Assembly: GCF_001411555.2 (NCBI RefSeq)
Contig: NC_049910.1
Location: 33,395,250 to 33,459,249 of the forward strand
Direction of reading: 5' to 3'
Length of the DNA: 64,000 nucleotides
Source: Juglans regia
Taxonomy: Eukaryota; Streptophyta; Magnoliopsida; Fagales; Juglandaceae
Shown here: positions 23,701 to 34,199 of the stretch, one piece after another
Position numbering within the stretch: the first letter of the stretch is position 1
How the letters are laid out: each line of letters opens with the position of its first letter
Made by a program: the position numbers and the translations under genes
The notes under the pieces: generated by a model
What the model saw: the letters and a program-made list of their open reading frames with translations, nothing else
Told to the model about the DNA's origin: nothing
Databases searched by the model: none

Positions 23701-26700
23701 CCAGGTTCATCAAGCAACAATTTATGCCCCTTAACACCCTCAGGATATCCCACAAAAATACACTTGAGAGCCCTAGGGTCTAACTTATATGTTTTTGAGT
23801 GTGCATAAGCTGTACAACCAAAAATTCTAAGATAATCATAACTAGGTGGTTTTCCAGTCCACATTTCTTGTGGTGTCTTAAAATTTATGGCAGAGGAAGG
23901 ACACTTATTAATTAAGTGTACTGCTGTGGCAGCAGCTTCTGCCCAGAAAGTTTTAGGTAACCCAGCATTAGATAACATACATCTCACTCTCTCTAGAATA
24001 GTCCTATTCATCCTTTCTGCAAGACCATTCTGTTGGGGAGTTTCCCTCACAATTTTGTGTCTTAAAATCCCCTCCTTTTGATAGAAAACATTAAACTCTA
24101 TTGACAGAAACTCTAGCCCATTATCAGTCCTTAGAATTTTTAGTTTCCTGTCAACCTGATTCTCAACTAAGGATTTCCAGTCCTTGAAAGTTTTAAAAGT
24201 GTCACTCTTGTGTTTGAGAATGTAAATCCATACCTTCCTAGAGTAGTCATCAATGATGGAGAGGAAATAATTCTCTCCACCATGAGAAGCTACTCTAGAA
24301 GGTCCCCAAAGGTCAGAGTGTACATAATCAAGGGTCTGAGTAGTCATATGAGTTGCCCTTTTAAAACTGATTCTTTTAGCCTTTCCATAGACACAGTCTT
24401 CACAGAAAGGTAAATTTTACAGGCCAGCATCAGTCAACAATCCTTGTTTGTGTAATTCTAAAAGTCCTCTTTGACTAACATGCCCTAACCTCCTGTGCCA
24501 AAGCACAGATTTATTCTCAATGGCATTCTGCACAGGGGATGCTTCCCCTACAGTGGTTTTACCAACTAGAGTATAAAGGTCATTTTTAATTACCCCTTTC
24601 ATAATAGTGAGTGAACCTTTAGTAACTTTAAAGACCCCTGCTTCAGACTTAAAGGAATAACCTGAATTCTCAAGTGTGCCAAGAGAAATCAAATTTCTCT
24701 TTAAGTCAGGTATAAATCTGACCTCCCTCAAAAGTCTCTCCATCCCATCATGTAATTTTAGTCTTATACACCTAATTCCCATGATTTTACAGGATTTATT
24801 ATTCCCTAGAATTACATGTCCACCATCTAATTCAGAAAATGTTTCAAACCAGTCTCTGTTGGTACACATGTGAAAAGAGCAACCAGAATCTAAAATCCAC
24901 TCTTTTCCAGACCCTACCTCAAATACATTCAGTACCTCAGCACTTTCATACCCATCTAACAACACTGCTACATCTCCATCCTCTTTAATTTTGTTACCTG
25001 CCTGAGTTTTTCTATCAGGACAATCTCTCTTGAAATGTCCTTCTTTATGACAAAGAAAACATTTTAATTGTTTTCGTTTTGACTTAGACCTTCATTTCTT
25101 AAAATCTAATTTATTTTTCTTGCCTCTCTTTTCTGGTCTTCCTCTAACAGACAAGCCCTCACCATGTTCTCGTTTGGTATCTTCTTTATTTTGTAATTCC
25201 CTAGCATGAAGAACAGACTGCACTTCATCTAGAGACAGGGTATCTCTACCATACATCATGGTCTCCTTAAGATTTTGGTATGAAGAGTCCAAAGAACTCA
25301 GCAAGAGGATTGCTTGATCCTCATCCTCCACCTTAATATCTATATTAGCTAGGTCTAATATAATTTTGTTAAAGGTATCCAGATGTTCCCCTATTTGAGT
25401 TCCAGGAGTCATCTTGAGAGTATATAACCTAGTTTTCTTACAAAGTCTATTAGCCAGAGATTTTGTCATATAGAGATGTTCTAGCTTAAGCCAAATACCA
25501 GCAGCAGTTTCCTCACTTGCCACTTCCCCAAAAAATTTATCTCCTAAAGACAAAATAAGAACACTGTGGGCCTTTTGGAGAATGTCCTTTTGGACTTCTC
25601 CATTTCCTTCCTCTTTCGAGGAAGAGCCCCTTTTCTCAAAGGTGAGAGCATCCTGTAAGCCCTGTTGGACTAACAAAGCTCTCATCTTTATTCTCCATAA
25701 CCCGAAGTCATTAAGCCCTGTAAATTTCTCAACATCAAATTTCGTGGTCCCCATTTAACCTAAGCTCTTGATACCAATTGTGATAAACACAAGCAGAGTT
25801 CCTTCTACTTAAAGGTACTCAGTAACCATGAAACAAGTCCCAAACAAGAAATCTCAAGAATCAGAGATTAACGCTATCAAGAATAACAACAAGAACAAGT
25901 AAAATAACAAGAAATAAAGAAAGGATGAAGGATAAGAAATACAAACAGATATTACGTGGTTCGGCCCTAATGGCCTACATCTACGACAGGAACAGCCTCA
26001 GAGATTATTCTTTATTGCGCAATCTTCAAAAGCCAATGTATATACACAGATCAAGCTAATACTGAGCCAAAATACAAGCCTCAATACAGCTTTATTTCTT
26101 CCCTCAGTAAAACCCTAGATTCCCTCACATATGTACAAAGCTCTCTCTCTGTCTCTCTTCGAAACGGCAGAAAACAATTGCTCACAATAATCCCGTAGCC
26201 CTAACACGGCTAAGAGGCATATATATATGTACTAAAGAGATGGCAGCACGTGTCTTTAATCCAGCGGCTGGAAACACAAGAGTCAGAAGGCCAAAGATTG
26301 CTCACGTGTGAAGCACATGATCTCATCTCTGCATATCAATAAGTGCCACTGCTTATCACCAAGAGTCCCACCCTTTAATAATGCTGCATATACACAGTGT
26401 TAGAGAAACAAATAGAGAGATGGGAATAATAATTGACACAATATTCACACTCTCAAATATGTTCCCTCGTGGGTCACCTTCCTGAATACTCACCTATATG
26501 ACAATAAGTACTAGAATAGATTCATAACTCAGGCAAGAAATATGAGGGTATATTAGTAATAGAGAGGAAAGCATGGTTGTATGAGAAAATTGTTAGGAAA
26601 AGGTTAATAGCATCTTGCCGGTCAATACTTATGCTGGCAAGCTGCATATATGAAATAAAAACTCTTACAATCAAACAACGCAATTACCCCAGGAAAGTCC

Positions 26701-27830
26701 AAGCAACATTTGGACTTATAATTCAAAATAACTAGTCAAGGTTACAATTGGAGCTCTTTAGAATCATTATAAGCCATAAGAACTTCTTTATATCTCAAGC
26801 AATGCGGGATCTTGTTTACCAAACTATCATAATAAATCCGGAGTATTAAAAAAAAAAAAATGAGTAGAATATGCCAAAGGGCTTTTTATTATCTTTAATA
26901 GACCTTATGGTACGTTCTGCCTCACTTTCTTAGCATTGCACACAGCGCACATATATGCCAGGCTGACTTTATCTGATTGGAATTGTGAGCTGGAAAGTAG
27001 AACTGAAGGCACCGTTTCATATCAGTTGGATTGCGTTACATACAAATGGTTAAGAATTTCACAACAAACAAAGAAAGAAGGTCAAATTTCAATTCCATCA
27101 AGCCTGAAATCGATATTCCAAAAAAAAAAAAAAAAAACCAGCTTGCTGCAACCAGCTGCTGCTTAATTTAATCCAGAAAATTTAATGCAGAAACCATAAG
27201 TCGCTGTAATGAATCCATTGAGAGTCAACAGGCAGTGTATGTGAACGAGGAAAAAGAATCTGGATTGAGATCTCCGAATATCTACCGAATTAGTTGATCA
27301 GATTCAGAGAGACAGACAAAATATATGGGTTCCTGTGTCCATAGAGAATAGGGGCTCACATGCAGTGTCTCACTCTCTGTATTTAACCATTTAATTTCAG
27401 GCACTATCTCAGTGAATATACGGTGCTCTAGGCAACCGGGATCAATTTCAATTTGGCCTCTTGAATAGGAAGAAAAAGGGGCAGAAAGTACCACAAACTT
27501 AAAAATCATTAGCAGCCAGAAATATGGTTTAGTAAGCTAAGAAGTCCGATAGATTATTCAGTAATTAGACGATATTACTGTTATTAAGATGGATGCTTGT
27601 CAAATAAACTCGCGTACACACGCTATATATATGACTCCATCTAGGATTTATGAAAAAATTAGGTACCTGATCAACCATTTTGTGCTTCAGAATGGTGGTC
27701 CTTGCCAAGACTTTCATGGCCACACTCTCGCCGGTCTCTGTGTTCCGTGCAAACTTAACCTTGGCGAAAGTTCCCTCACCGATGGTTTGGCCAACCTCAT
27801 ACTTCCCGACTTTCTTGATACTTTCTTCAT
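14732..27830 (-). CDS. CIPK24: SOS2/CIPK24 protein kinase gene with apparent frame breaks
   Basis: Fourteen exons on the minus strand: 27830-27667, 20683-20621, 20510-20439, 20206-20099, 19995-19921, 19817-19764, 18652-18527, 18139-18050, 17535-17413, 17165-17047, 16196-16080, 15570-15514, 15417-15343, 14812-14732. The product (about 446 aa, like Arabidopsis SOS2) shows the glycine loop [29 protein letters not shown], activation loop [15 protein letters not shown], the NAF/FISL motif [15 protein letters not shown] that binds CBL/SOS3, and the phosphatase-binding region. SOS2 with SOS3 activates the Na+/H+ exchanger SOS1 in salt stress. Three problems: one base is missing between MKKVSRK and GKYEVG in exon 1; exon 10 (119 nt) joins exon 9 out of frame by one base; exon 14 has an extra base before the usual RTMTC end and stops early at 14732. 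It may be a pseudogene or a copy with sequence errors. A different first exon could rescue the start only. Confidence 0.85.
15757..15914 (-). mobile_element. tRNA-derived SINE (Au-like)
   Basis: On the minus strand it begins near GGAGTAGCTCAGCTGGTCC, an A-box, and carries a B-box (AGTTCGAGTCC) about 40 bases on. It ends with CGCGCAAGCTGACCCGGACA, a tail typical of the plant Au SINE family as I remember it. It lies in intron 11 of the SOS2 gene, between the exons at 16080-16196 and 15514-15570. It is not a functional tRNA gene, since the cloverleaf is not complete. Confidence 0.75.
21049..21719 (-). repeat. 3' LTR of the Copia element
   Basis: 671 bp, TG...CA borders. It differs from the other LTR at about 13 sites by eye (about 2%), mostly transitions, so the insertion is fairly recent. 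Confidence 0.95.
21720..21731 (-). promoter_or_regulatory. Polypurine tract of the Copia element
   Basis: AGGTGGAGAAT read on the minus strand just before the 3' LTR. It is the expected plus-strand priming site and matches the usual Copia form. Confidence 0.8.
21814..25754 (-). pseudogene. Copia gag-pol polyprotein, interrupted
   Basis: The start [20 protein letters not shown] (25754) is a Copia-type Gag. After an in-frame TGA at 25092-25094 the zinc knuckle [14 protein letters not shown] follows, then the protease active site [10 protein letters not shown] (about 24890). The HHCC integrase zinc finger is cut by a TAA at 24417-24419; the integrase core (IDDYSRK, LRTDNG, ETPQQNG) and reverse transcriptase follow. 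A frameshift near 22930-22950 separates the reverse transcriptase start from YVDDM (about 22780). A TAA at 22477-22479 comes before the RNase H part (STTEAEY, about 22130). The three stops lie in one frame apart from that shift. All domains are still recognisable. Confidence 0.95.
25764..25776 (-). promoter_or_regulatory. Primer-binding site of the Copia element
   Basis: TGGTATCAAGAGC on the minus strand, two bases after the 5' LTR, is close to the initiator-methionine tRNA complement TGGTATCAGAGC used by plant Copia elements, with one extra A. Confidence 0.85.
25779..26449 (-). repeat. 5' LTR of the Copia element
   Basis: 671 bp, the partner of 21049-21719; it is the 5' LTR because the coding sequence runs on the minus strand. 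It should hold the element's promoter. Confidence 0.95.
26455..27666 (-). other. Rest of SOS2 intron 1
   Basis: Between the Copia element and exon 1 there is ordinary intron DNA with poly-A runs at about 26848 and 27121. I see no gene. The exon 1 donor is GATCAG|GTACCT. Confidence 0.7.
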
Positions 27831-28785
27831 GTCCTCACCAAGCTCATTGCCCACAAACGTTACTCACGTTCTTCTCCGTTTAAACCTAGCAAAGCATAAA
27901 GAACATCGAATCTGTGCAAAAGCGACAAAACATCAGTTCCGGATGTGGGCATTTCCTAGTGTTTTATTGCCAAGTATAATTATGATTTTCTCAGCAAATC
28001 TGTCAACTCATGAGTAAATAAATAACATTTATGTCTATCGATACGTGCGGTCTTGGTCCATCAGTAATTACAACTGTTGGAAATATGATCCTCATTTATG
28101 GTGACAGTTGCATTTCTGATCATGATCATCAAAGGTATTTTAGATCTTTTGCATATTTAAGTTCTTTTCATTTCTGGGATTAGTTACTGATTCTACTCTG
28201 ATATCAACTTATATTTGTTGGGAATTAACTGGAGTGTGTTAACAAAGCTAAAAATCACATAAACTCGGAAAAAATTATAAAACAAACTTGACGTCTCTGT
28301 TTTGAATTGATGAGTAAAACAGGGAAAAGAAAAGAAAATGGACGAAATAACGTGCACGCTCAATTATGTCAGTGAAATTCCCATGCTTATAAGAAACTAA
28401 CGCCAGTTAGTACAGAAAGGAAAGCATATATAAACCCTCGTCTGATGCGGATGATCGAAGGAAAAGAGGAAAAAAAAAACGAAAACTCCAGATATCTACG
28501 GCAGTCAATGCGAACAACACGAAGGAAGTTCCCGCGAGAGTCTTACCAAACAAGAAGAAGTTCGGAGGTCTTTCCCCGGAGAATCGGGTTGTCAGTAGCT
28601 GGCGATGGAGTTTGGGGTTCCTTTGGTTAGCTTCGAGACAGACAGAGAGAGGGCATTACGTGAAAGAGTCGGAGTAGTGCATGTGAAAATGAAAGGTCCA
28701 TGAATCGGCTGCTCACAACACAAACGCAACACGCAAAAGGACTTCGGCTTGGCTTTGGGTTATAGCGTGACGCTCCAAGTTTTAG
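27831..28785 (-). promoter_or_regulatory. SOS2 5' UTR and promoter region
   Basis: On the minus strand, CTTGTTTG|GTAAGACTC near 28550 could be the donor of a 5' UTR intron and TTTGCTAG|GTTTAAAC near 27880 its acceptor, which would leave a short leader before the ATG at 27830. An ATG at about 27847 opens a six-codon upstream ORF (ATGAGCTTGGTGAGGACATGA). A 61-codon frame on the plus strand at 28445-28630 has no recognisable domain and is probably the opposite strand of the leader exon. Confidence 0.4.
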
Positions 28786-28985
28786 GTTGCGTTCAATGTT
28801 AAAGTGAGTTGAGTTGAGTCGAGTCGAGATGATAAAATATTATTAGAATATTATTTTTTAATATTATTATTATTTTAAAATTTAAAAAAATTAAATTATT
28901 TATTATATTTTATATTAAGATTTAAAAAAATTATAATAATAAATTGAGATGAGTTGAGAAATGTTTAATAATCCAAAGAAGCCTT
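28786..28985. mobile_element. MITE of the GTTGAG/TCATCTCA family
   Basis: It begins AGGTTGCGTTCAATG followed by repeats of GAGTTGAGTCGAG, has an AT-rich core including AATTATTTATTATATTTTAT, and ends with GAGATGAGTTGAG. Similar elements are at 30310-30512, 42948-43162 and 59725-59942. Confidence 0.65.
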
Positions 28986-29132
28986 ACATATTTAATCCAA
29001 TCAATTTGGTTGAAATTGACACGCAAATTAATGTACTTTCTATCTCGTTGTTCCAGACTGCCCAAATATTATCATTTAATTTGTCTCTAATTTAAAATTA
29101 AGTTATTATTATCTTTTGTTAAGATTGAAATA

Positions 29133-29169
<37 letters not shown>

Positions 29170-29747
29170 TGAAGCGATATAACTTTAAATTTTTAATGAA
29201 GAAATCTAAAAATAAAAGAAAAAGTACAATAATAATGAGAGTTTTGTAAATAAACATATATGTATTTTTCCAAACAAATAAACATAGATAATTTATGATT
29301 TTTTTTGCTCCTTTAATCACAACAATCTCTTAGTTCTATTTTTTATTTCTTTATTGTGTTATATAATTGGAAGCACCATTTGTGTTATATGATATGTCTA
29401 ACTACATTTACAAGAAATATTATTAGTCCGATTCTCTTGACCGAGTATAGATAATATGGTATTGTCATCCTATTATAAAAGAGTTCTTATAGTCAGCAAC
29501 CCTACACCGTACACTTACTAAGAGATAAAAAATAAAATAAAAAATAAAAAAAATAAAAACAGGTGTATGGTATAGAGATAATAAATAGTATTTTTCAATA
29601 TAAAATATTATTTCATTAAAATTACTTACATAATTTTTAATTTTTAATTTTGAATGCCATGCTAACCTATATATGATAATATAAAAGTCTAATGTGTAAT
29701 ACTTCAAATCTAACTAATAGATATTCATTCACAAGGGTGTGTGTGGG

Positions 29748-29781
<34 letters not shown>

Positions 29782-30309
29782 GGCTTGTTGAAAAATGGAT
29801 CCAATTATTCCTACCTAATCCATGACCCATAGGTAAATGGAGCTATTATATATTTGTATGAAAAAGAAATACAAAGACTCTCATCTCTTTTAAAACTAAC
29901 CATTTATAGAAAAATAATTTAAGACAGCTTCAATTTGAAGCTCGGGATTCTTACGAGACTTAGCCGAAAGTTTTTCCTACATTAAATGGAAGTAGGCAAT
30001 AAGATGAGAGGAGGAGTCTTGAAAATAACTTTGGCTGAGTTTTTATATTCTCACATTGGTGTGTAAGACTCTTAATATGTAAAATTTTTAATTATATCAT
30101 TTAAATAATAAGATTTGATTTGTAAAACTTAAATTTTAGAATTTATCTTTTAAATCAAATTATATCATGTAAGTATTTTATAAAGTGTACTCTACACACC
30201 GACTTGAGAATAAATTTTTTTCACTCTAATATATATATATATAATTACCTTAATGGCCTAACATCGCCATACTCTTGAAAACATGAGCGCCAAATGAAGG
30301 TGGGTTTGA
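28986..30309. other. AT-rich intergenic DNA
   Basis: No gene. It holds AT microsatellites at 29136-29166 and near 29756-29778. Frames of 60-80 codons here are low-complexity. Confidence 0.6.
29136..29166. repeat. (AT)n microsatellite
   Basis: About 15 AT units in AT-rich intergenic DNA. Confidence 0.95.
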
Positions 30310-30512
30310 CAAATGGGATGAGATACAAAATCTTCATCTCATCTCATATCATCATTAAAAATTTTTTAAAATTTCACACAAAATATAATAAACAATTCAA
30401 CTTTTTTAAATCTCAATTCAACTTTCTCAAATCTCATGACATTAAAAAATAATATTTTAAACTTTCATCAAAAATAAAAAAATTCTCATCTCACTATCCA
30501 AACCTTCTGGAC
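30310..30512. mobile_element. MITE of the GTTGAG/TCATCTCA family
   Basis: GGGATGAGATACAAAATC at the left and ATTCTCATCTCACTATCC at the right are near-inverted copies. The core contains AAAATATAATAAACAATTC, also found in related elements at 42948 and 59725. Confidence 0.65.
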
Positions 30513-30908
30513 CATATACATGATGCTGCGACTTGTTTGGGGGGATTTTCATATTTTAATCTTTTTGCAAGTACTATACCTTATAATTCTAAATCCTAAA
30601 ATCTAATCCCTGAACTTTTAAAACCTAAAATCTAAACTCAAAACCTAAATTCCTAAAACCCCAAACCTTAAATCATTTTAGGACCACCACCAACTACCAC
30701 TTCGGCTATCCCTTCGGATGGTGGAAATTTGTCCCAGTGGGTGGGTTGGAGACCAAACCCTAAAATGCACCGTTGTGGATAATATCCCTCAAGGTGGCCA
30801 CTTCCATCCCAAAAATTGTTAGAGATCCAATCAACATGGAGTGGTGGGACACCTCGTGCCCAGGTGAATCTGGTACGTACGTGTCGGTTGGATTATATTG
30901 ATTGAGAG
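30513..30908. other. Intergenic DNA with AAACCCTAAA-like words
   Basis: 30590-30670 repeats CTAAAATC and AACCTAAA words, slightly like degenerate telomere repeats but not regular. No gene. Confidence 0.5.
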
Positions 30909-31489
30909 TGTTGGGTTGTGGGACCTAGCTCCTAGCTCGAACAAAGGTAAACCGAGAGTTTGCTCGACACATCACTCGAGTGAAGCTCAGATAGAGTTTG
31001 TTTGAGGCTTGCTCGACAGTTGGTATGAGTGAAGATCAGACAAAGAGTCCGCTCTATACTCATACGATATTTGGCTCGAGCGAAACTCAGGCAGAGAGTT
31101 TCGAGTCTCACTCGAGCAAACAATAAACATAAAGTTCTCTCGAGTTGCCTCGACACCTTGTTCGACCGAATAACCCAATAATCTGCCACCTTAGGGTTTT
31201 CACAATGCCGCATAGATATATCAATGTATTGAAATAGTTTTTTACAACAGAGTGAAAAATAGATGGACGAATTTCAGGGAAATTGAGAGGCATCTAGAGA
31301 GAGAAAGAGAGAGTGACTCTAAGAAGAGAGAAATCTTGTATTCTCACTGTGTACTTCAACTTCCATTTGAATAAAAATTTCTCACAACTCTGTAGGTGTA
31401 GGCACATTGTCTAACCACATAAATCTTATGTCGTGTGTGATGTATTTCTATTTTTGCCTTACTATTTTCTCCTCATCATTTTCCCAACA
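30909..31489. mobile_element. Solo LTR with perfect 5-bp target duplication
   Basis: The 581-bp unit begins TGTTGGG and ends CCCAACA, the inverted borders typical of an LTR. It is flanked on both sides by GAGAG (30904-30908 and 31490-31494). Inside, CTCGAG-type words (GCTCGAGCGAAACTCAGGC and variants) recur about five times. Near the end AATAAAAATTT (about 31370) may hold a poly-A signal. No internal region remains, so the element was lost by recombination between LTRs. Copia is more likely than Gypsy, but this is a guess. Confidence 0.85.
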
Positions 31490-31494
31490 GAGAG

Positions 31495-33826
31495 AGATTA
31501 AATGAAATTACTTTGATCATCTTTGGAGAACACCCGATAGCTAGGGATGTGATGTAAGGAGATCCAAGTCAGATGCTGTTGAATTGTCAGATTGCACATT
31601 GATGACACTGAACTACCTCAAGATGATAGATGAGTGCAAGGATAGCGGGCAATTGCCATTTTTCCTTGATTTGTGACAGTTTTGAGCACGTGTCAGTATT
31701 TTGGCCAAAACTTTAGCTATGGGTATCGAATTCACTCATATGACCCCAATTTGGAAAGCTCTTTTCGGTGCGCATGCCGTGGTCACCAACTTTGCTCGGT
31801 ATGCATCGTTTTTGAGCTCAAAACCAGCTATTTTTCCTTTCAAATCTCCAATTTTAGATATTTTTATTTTATTTTATGGTAATATTTCATTTATCGGTTA
31901 GGAAGTAATTTTGAACCTGATTTTGGAAAAAAATTTGGCAGATTGCTTCTTTAATTATGTATTTATTTTTGGTGTGTTTATTGAAATTTTTCTATTTTTG
32001 GTCAAATTTTGATATTTTCAGATTTACAATTATTTCAGCCCAACTTGTCGGTTTGTTGAACAATTTTGAAGTTGTGATCATTTTCAATTCAAAACAGAGT
32101 TGCTTTCTCTATGTTTTTGATGAATATCTTGTCTTCCTTGTTTCGATTATCTATTAAAATTAACCGCCATAATTAATCGAAATTCTATGTCAGGATGCTT
32201 TGATTTGGGCTGTTATCTTAGACCATCTTTAATTAATGTCTTGAGAAGGGATTCTAGGATATTTATTGGAAGGGATCAAATCATTAAAAGGCAACTAAAA
32301 AGTGGAGATGCTTCATAAGGTTTCAACTTCTTCGTGTTGTACCATGGTGCTGTTAGAAATCAAGAGCGAACTTAGATTAAAAATGGCAAACAGTGAGGCG
32401 ATTGTCAATCTATTTCTTAGAAAAATATTGTCTCTCACTCACGTATTGAGTTCTGTAAAAGAGAATCTGGCAAGTATGCCCTCAGGATACAACATTGTTT
32501 ATATAGTGTGCAGATTGTAAATTCCGAACACTAATCTTAGAACAAACAGATGTAATAACAGCAGTTGTAATTTTTCATTTGAATTTAAATAAAACAGTTT
32601 CTATTAGAAAGGTGTGAAGTAACTATCATTGACAGTTAATAATAACTGTAAAAAAAAAAGATGAAAAAACGCATAATTTCATTTGAATTAATACCATTCC
32701 GTCACTTGCGACGATGCGTAATTGCTAAGTGTGTCTATGTGTCGCGCATGTGTGCATGAGACACTACTATTGTGTGTCTACCCTTATATTCTAATTTATG
32801 TCTTGGGAAACTCAATCACTTATAAACCATAAAAAATTTGCTTGTCTTTCCAATGTGAGACTAACAAAAAATCATATTGGAGAGAAATTCAAAAGAAGTC
32901 AAAGTCAAATTGAGGGAATATTTAAAATAATCCAATAGGTGCATGCATGCTCGTTATTTTGGTGGAAAGAGCTTTTGATGAATTGAGATTGTTTTCTTAA
33001 TTTCCCTAATAATGGTACTTTACTCTCTCTTCTTTTACTAAAAATCATGTACGACTTTGGATGTAAATTTGATCATTTATTTTTCAACAAATAGAATGAT
33101 GAAATGGCTAACCTGGTTGGACACAATATTTGATCAACTACGTACTCAGATTGGACACAATATTTGTGCAAGCTTTCACTTACACACACACACACATTGA
33201 AAATATTACCATTGTTAATTAAGCTGATGTGAAATTTTAGCTAGGGTCGGCGCCTGATCCTAATTAATCCAATCTATATATTGTTGTTATGTTTAAGAAA
33301 GAATTTCAGGTGATGGTAGAATATATTCTAAAGAGAAGTGCTCTATTGTATTTCTAGAGAACATTGGAATATATATAGGAGTGCTTCCTCTAATGAATAA
33401 TTAGAGAAGAAGACATCATCACCCCAATATGTTGTACGTGCATGGGAGGAAAGTTGAGTTTGTTGAAATGGCTAAGTACTACTGGCTCCTTGTTAGTGAT
33501 AGCCGAATGGGTGTGGGTGGGCATCTGGCTAAAAATAGGTTAGACTCAAAAGACTTGAAACTTGTACATATGCCGAAATTTGGTCAAATAATACTTTTGC
33601 CTTAATTATAATTAATGAGACCTTTCTGAAACAGAAAACTTCAATGGAGTCGAAGTTGAATAAGAGGGTGCATGGTTTCGCGCAATGGTGGCAATCGCAG
33701 ACTCAACGAAAGGATTCTATCATTTTTTTGTTAAAACTGATCTAATTAAGTAGCCTTGCTTCTTCTAGCCTTGACTCAGTTTATTTAGTAGCCATCTTTG
33801 AGGGCTTTTGTCCTAATATTCAATTC
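31495..33826. other. Unassigned DNA between the solo LTR and the MULE
   Basis: I see no gene. Frames of 60-72 codons at 31673-32520 have no domain I recognise. The stretch 32300-32900 has the flavour of old transposon DNA, but no ends or motifs could be fixed. A short (AC)n run lies near 33183. Confidence 0.45.
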
Positions 33827-33946
33827 CTTTGGGTGCAAGCAGTGGTGCGTACCGATTGCATACTAACTGCTTACGTGGAGAGTTTTATCAGAGATTTAAA
33901 AAAAAAAAAAAAAAACAACGTAGAGGAGAAAAGAAAGATTCCGCAT

Positions 33947-34075
33947 TTTCATCTCCCCCAAATTTCTTGATTCTCAACGCATTCATCTCCCCTAAATCTC
34001 TTCCTCATCATATTCATCTCCCCCAAATCTCTTCCTCAATACCATTCATCTCCCCCAAATGTATTCCTCAACGCA
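33947..34075 (+). repeat. Tandem repeat, four copies of about 32 bp
   Basis: TTCATCTCCCC(C/T)AAAT followed by TCTTCCTCA or a variant is repeated four times. It lies in the presumed leader of the MULE gene. Confidence 0.8.
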
Positions 34076-34199
34076 GGTAGGTAGCTCCTATGAGCGCGAT
34101 GACGATGGGATAACAACGGTTTCCTCTGTGCGCGACGACAACAGACTCCTTTATGTCGATGGTCTCAGGTACTCCATCCCCTGTAAAAAAAAAAAAAAA

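Larger units (their letters stand above)
21049..26449 (-). mobile_element. Ty1/Copia LTR retrotransposon in SOS2 intron 1
   Basis: Two 671-bp LTRs (21049-21719 and 25779-26449) begin TGTGATAAAC and end ATTCACA. Flanks CTGTC (21044-21048) and CTCTC (26450-26454) are a 5-bp target duplication with one mismatch. On the minus strand a primer-binding site and a purine tract border the LTRs. The gag-pol region reads protease, integrase, reverse transcriptase, RNase H in this order, as in Copia (Tork/Tnt1-like by feel). Coding is interrupted by three stops and one frameshift, so it is not autonomous. It is in the same direction as SOS2 and stretches its first intron to about 7 kb. Confidence 0.97.

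Noticed and set aside
30590..30680. Interstitial telomere repeats
   Set aside because: Words like AACCTAAA and CTAAAATC are irregular and never form a clean TTTAGGG array.
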